Assembly: GCF_003710915.1 (NCBI RefSeq)
Contig: NZ_RHHR01000054.1
Location: forward strand, 1 to 33,474
DNA: 33,474 nt
Source of the DNA: Brevibacillus invocatus
GTDB taxonomy: Bacteria; Bacillota; Bacilli; Brevibacillales; Brevibacillaceae
Reading direction: 5' to 3'
Shown: positions 31,598 to 33,474 of the stretch, in pieces
How positions within the stretch are numbered: position 1 is the stretch's first letter
How the letters are laid out: each line of letters starts with the position of its first letter
The notes under the pieces: model-generated
What the model was told of the DNA's origin: nothing
The model's database searches: none
The model's input: only the letters and a program-made list of their open reading frames with translations
Translations under genes and position numbers: made by a program

Positions 31598-32557
31598 ATG
31601 TATAAAAAATCCATTAGCTGCCTTTCTATCGCCCTTGGAATGTCTTTATTATTTAGTAGTAGTAGTTTGGCGGCACCAGATGATAACTTGAGTAAAGCAG
31701 AAATCAAAAAATTAAAGGAAGTCTTCCAATTTTCCGATGAGCACATTGCCGATTTAGTTGAAGATGGTAAAGTTCAAGAATATTTGTCGATTAAAAAACC
31801 ATTAGTTAGTAAAAAGGAAGAATACTATGAGATTTCAAAAAACGGTAATGAAAAAAAGGCAGAGAAGCTTACAAAAAAAGAATTTAAAGAACGACTAGAA
31901 AAAGAGAAAAAGAAAAATAAAAAGAAAGAAGAAGAAAATGATACTCCAATTTCAACATTTGACTACGATTTAGAAGATGACCATGATTACATAACTTTAG
32001 AAACCTGGTTTATTTATGATGAAGTTGAAGGTGATGCACAAGCTTCAGCACGTTTTGAATTTGCAGATGATAGCAGTACTTATGGTTTTCTTGGTGATCT
32101 TTATGAGGATGTTCTTGCAATAGGTATTAGTGATAATGCCTCGTTAGTATCAGATACTGAAGAGTTTTATTTAAAGTTCCGTAAATATGGATTCGATGGA
32201 GAATATGATTCTTATGGACATCCAATTTATGAATGGACCTCTATGACTCGAGATGATAGTAGGGCTGATGAGCGAGATGTAGGTGGCTATGCGTTTGATG
32301 TTAATTTCCCATCGATGAATACAGAGCGTTATCAGTATATTAAAAATATTAGGGGTTATATGAAAGTTGAAGTAACTCATCGTGATTCTTCTTGGGGTGG
32401 AGAAATGTATGATGTTTGGAGTCACTATCTCCATTCATGGGAAGATGTACATTTGTCCTATGGACTTTCAATTCCTCTTGGAGGCAGCATTTCGTGGGAG
32501 TATGAGGATGTTTCTGAAAAAATAACAGGGCATACGCAAGAACGTATATATGACTAA
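31598..32557 (+). CDS. Secreted Lys/Glu-rich protein, unknown function
   Basis: This 319-residue protein starts at ATG 31598 behind AAGGAG. Residues 1-26 form a signal peptide with a likely cut after SLAA. A helical, very charged region follows (30-115, with 'KERLEKEKKKNKKKEEE'), then a 200-residue acidic, aromatic-rich, probably β-sheet domain ('EGDAQASARFEFADDSST', 'GYMKVEVTHRDSSWGGEM'). No catalytic motif is recognised. The AT-rich composition and the flanking dif-like sites mark it as acquired. A strong terminator follows. It could be a secreted antagonist, adhesin or surface protein; nothing in the sequence decides. Confidence 0.75.
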   Translation: MYKKSISCLSIALGMSLLFSSSSLAAPDDNLSKAEIKKLKEVFQFSDEHIADLVEDGKVQEYLSIKKPLVSKKEEYYEISKNGNEKKAEKLTKKEFKERLEKEKKKNKKKEEENDTPISTFDYDLEDDHDYITLETWFIYDEVEGDAQASARFEFADDSSTYGFLGDLYEDVLAIGISDNASLVSDTEEFYLKFRKYGFDGEYDSYGHPIYEWTSMTRDDSRADERDVGGYAFDVNFPSMNTERYQYIKNIRGYMKVEVTHRDSSWGGEMYDVWSHYLHSWEDVHLSYGLSIPLGGSISWEYEDVSEKITGHTQERIYD

Positions 32558-32610
32558 ACGAAGAGTGCTACATCATCCTAACATTATTTAGGAGAAATTA
32601 TAGTCGTTAG

Positions 32611-32645
32611 AAAGAGAGACCAACCGAAGGTTAGGTCTCTCTTTA
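32611..32645 (+). terminator. Terminator of the secreted-protein gene
   Basis: AAAGAGAGACC (32611-32621) pairs with GGTCTCTCTTT, extended by AACC/GGTT with one bulge, ahead of TTAGTTT. It ends 11 bp before the right dif-like site. Confidence 0.8.
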
Positions 32646-32655
32646 GTTTATGAAG

Positions 32656-32683
32656 GATTTACATAATGTTTATTATCGGGACC
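32656..32683 (+). repeat. dif-like XerC/XerD site, right
   Basis: Arm GATTTACATAA, centre TGTTTA, arm TTATCGGGACC. The last arm and the following CCA are identical to the left site; the inner eight bases of the first arm (TTACATAA) are also identical; the centres agree at four of six positions. It is a direct repeat 1833 bp from the left site. Confidence 0.65.
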
Positions 32684-32716
32684 CATCCTAACGAAGCTTC
32701 TATGCTTTAACTGACT

Positions 32717-32753
32717 TGACCAAAAGCCCTTTGTCAATAAGGGCTTTTGGTCA
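32717..32753. terminator. 15-bp perfect hairpin beside the right dif-like site
   Basis: 32717-32731 pairs perfectly with 32739-32753 (TGACCAAAAGCCCTT and its complement, loop TGTCAAT). TTTCTT follows on the plus strand. It also overlaps the stop of the 35-residue gene on the minus strand. Confidence 0.75.
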
Positions 32754-32858
32754 TTTCTTCAAGGTTTTCAGTTCTTTACACAAACGTTGCTGACTCATCA
32801 ATACTCCAAACAGTACACCTCCCGATACAAAAAGTAACACTGTTATGATTGTGGCCAT
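32751..32858 (-). CDS. 35-residue membrane peptide
   Basis: The start ATG 32858 is behind AAAGGAGGAAC. The product has one membrane helix ('TIITVLLFVSGGVLFGVLM') and a short basic tail ('KELKTLKK'). No family is recognised. Such small holin- or YvrJ-like peptides often travel with small sigma factors on Bacillales plasmids and prophages. A hairpin and a -10-like TATTAT upstream suggest its own promoter. Confidence 0.6.
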   Translation of the reverse strand: MATIITVLLFVSGGVLFGVLMSQQRLCKELKTLKK

Positions 32859-32892
32859 GTTCGTTCCTCCTTTTCATTTGATATAATAGGAA

Positions 32893-32919
32893 CAGAAAGA
32901 AAGTGCCATTTTCTTTCTG
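32893..32919. terminator. Hairpin between two small membrane-protein genes
   Basis: CAGAAAGAAA (32893-32902) and TTTCTTTCTG (32910-32919) are perfect complements around a 7-base loop, just beyond the stop of the 62-residue gene. Confidence 0.6.
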
Positions 32920-32923
32920 CAAT

Positions 32924-33112
32924 TTACTTTTCCATGGAGGGATCCGATACTCTGGATTCTTCTTTTTTTGTGCTTTCTTTCTCTTTATTAGCTTGTAAGG
33001 ACACGTTTACAATGTCACGTATTTGAATGGTTAAACTTACATGTCGGTAAATAATGCAGATGGCTAAAACTGCAATAAGTCCAGCAATTATGGTGATCGT
33101 TGTTTCATTCAT
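32924..33112 (-). CDS. 62-residue small membrane protein
   Basis: The ATG at 33112 follows GGAGGAGGAAGG. One membrane helix lies near the N-terminus ('ITIIAGLIAVLAICIIY'), followed by a charged cytoplasmic tail rich in Lys and Glu. The family is not recognised; size and layout recall holin-like UviB/BhlA proteins but with a different sequence. It starts 22 bp after the stop of the sigma-like gene, so the two are probably co-transcribed. Confidence 0.65.
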   Translation of the reverse strand: MNETTITIIAGLIAVLAICIIYRHVSLTIQIRDIVNVSLQANKEKESTKKEESRVSDPSMEK

Positions 33113-33134
33113 CCTTCCTCCTCCTTTTTCCTGA

Positions 33135-33320
33135 TCATGATGTGATCAGTTCCAAAACTGCTAAATGTAAATTTTGCAGAGTGTCTTCGGGTGACATACG
33201 GATAAACCACGTCATTTTTTCTAGTTCGGGTTGTAAGTATTTTAGTAAGGCTTCCCGTGCTTCCGGATTTCCTTGTTGCGCATCATGCACCAATTCGCAA
33301 AAGGCACTATCTTTTAGCAT
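33135..33320 (-). CDS. Small sigma-factor region-2-like protein (RsoA/HTH_16 type)
   Basis: This 61-residue protein reads 'FCELVHDAQQGNPEAREALL' followed by 'ELEKMTWFIRMSPEDTLQNL', the pattern of the first helices of ECF-like sigma region 2 and of the short B. subtilis co-sigma subunit RsoA (YvrHa). There is no region 4, so it would need a partner or act as a stand-alone adaptor. Its ATG overlaps the stop of the upstream gene (ATGCTAA), so the two are translationally coupled. GAGGGGGA precedes the start. Confidence 0.65.
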   Translation of the reverse strand: MLKDSAFCELVHDAQQGNPEAREALLKYLQPELEKMTWFIRMSPEDTLQNLHLAVLELITS

Positions 33321-33474
33321 TTTATTCCCCCTCGTATAATCATTGTTAGAAGCTCTTCTTCAGACAATTTCCAGTTGATCCGGACAACGGAAAGAGAGTG
33401 AAGAGAATTCCAGTTAAATTGAATTTGAAGCCATGGTTTGGAGGCCTTAGCCGAACCCCGTACCGCAACCCCGT
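33314..33474 (-). CDS. 3' end of an unidentified gene cut by the window edge
   Basis: An open frame enters from the right edge on the minus strand. It encodes 52 residues ending 'NWKLSEEELLTMIIRGGIKC', stopping at 33314 and overlapping the start of the next gene by seven bases. It has the codon style of its neighbours, and the overlap supports it as real. The part visible is too short to place in a family. Confidence 0.5.
   Translation of the reverse strand, partial: GVAVRGSAKASKPWLQIQFNWNSLHSLSVVRINWKLSEEELLTMIIRGGIKC

Noticed and set aside
31579..31746. Upstream extension of the 31096 membrane protein to 216 residues
   Set aside because: The extra 56 residues are antisense to the signal peptide of the divergent secreted protein and lack a ribosome-binding site.
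1..33474. CRISPR arrays, tRNA or rRNA genes, insertion sequences
   Set aside because: I looked for regularly spaced repeats, cloverleaf-type patterns and transposase motifs and saw none; the only regular array is the 10-bp operator at 28729.

Overview
The window reads as DNA from a spore-forming Firmicute of the Brevibacillus/Paenibacillaceae type. This is inferred from the gene set: HemQ, YitT, YisL, a YcdB/SLH surface protein, MhqNOD-like quinone-stress genes, an NrtR-PnuC-NadR salvage operon and sigma-54 control. No species is claimed. Most of the window (about 130-28900) is chromosomal in character, and nearly all intact genes lie on the minus strand. From about 29200 to the end it becomes plasmid-like, with a decayed replication gene and then an AT-rich module bounded by two dif-like sites.

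Layout, left to right. Positions 1-157 hold nested inverted repeats and a terminator. Next come an ArAE-type exporter (158-1228), a YcdB/SLH surface protein (1277-3520) with a fragment of a paralogue behind it, hemQ, and an rpiR-nagB amino-sugar operon (4794-6419). Positions 6600-11700 mix intact genes (yisL, yitT, a serine beta-lactamase-like hydrolase) with broken ones. The broken genes are SDR, BTAD and cupin fragments abutting each other, a chemoreceptor with its middle deleted, a Fur/PerR protein lacking its metal-binding half, and a cupin whose metal-ligand segment is gone. Positions 11793-15276 form a quinone/electrophile stress block (hydrolase, ring-cleavage dioxygenase, nitroreductase, small protein, pirin) with four MhqR-like palindromes. 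Positions 15446-18093 are the NAD salvage operon nrtR-pnuC-nadR.

Positions 18412-23700 form a sigma-54 unit: an agmatinase-family hydrolase and an aldehyde dehydrogenase, each preceded by a -24/-12 promoter, plus the probable enhancer-binding activator (CBS-PAS-PAS-AAA-HTH) and a small biotinyl-like protein that lacks the modified lysine. Positions 23972-28705 are a five-gene sugar-phosphate operon (DeoR regulator, class II aldolase, SIS isomerase, PfkB kinase, ROK kinase) with four operator repeats at exact 10-bp spacing ahead of it and no transporter.

At about 29205 a truncated, frameshifted MFS transporter joins a truncated, frameshifted primase-type plasmid replication protein, followed by a GC-rich, origin-like stretch. 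Two direct 28-bp sites with XerC/XerD architecture (11-6-11) at 30823 and 32656 bracket an AT-rich module encoding a single-pass membrane protein and a divergent secreted Lys/Glu-rich protein. Strong hairpins lie next to both sites. Beyond the second site are small membrane proteins, a sigma-region-2-like protein and the end of one more gene cut by the window edge. The main candidate novelty is this Xer/dif-type mobile module; the sigma-54 guanidino/aldehyde unit and the trail of internally deleted genes are the next most notable.
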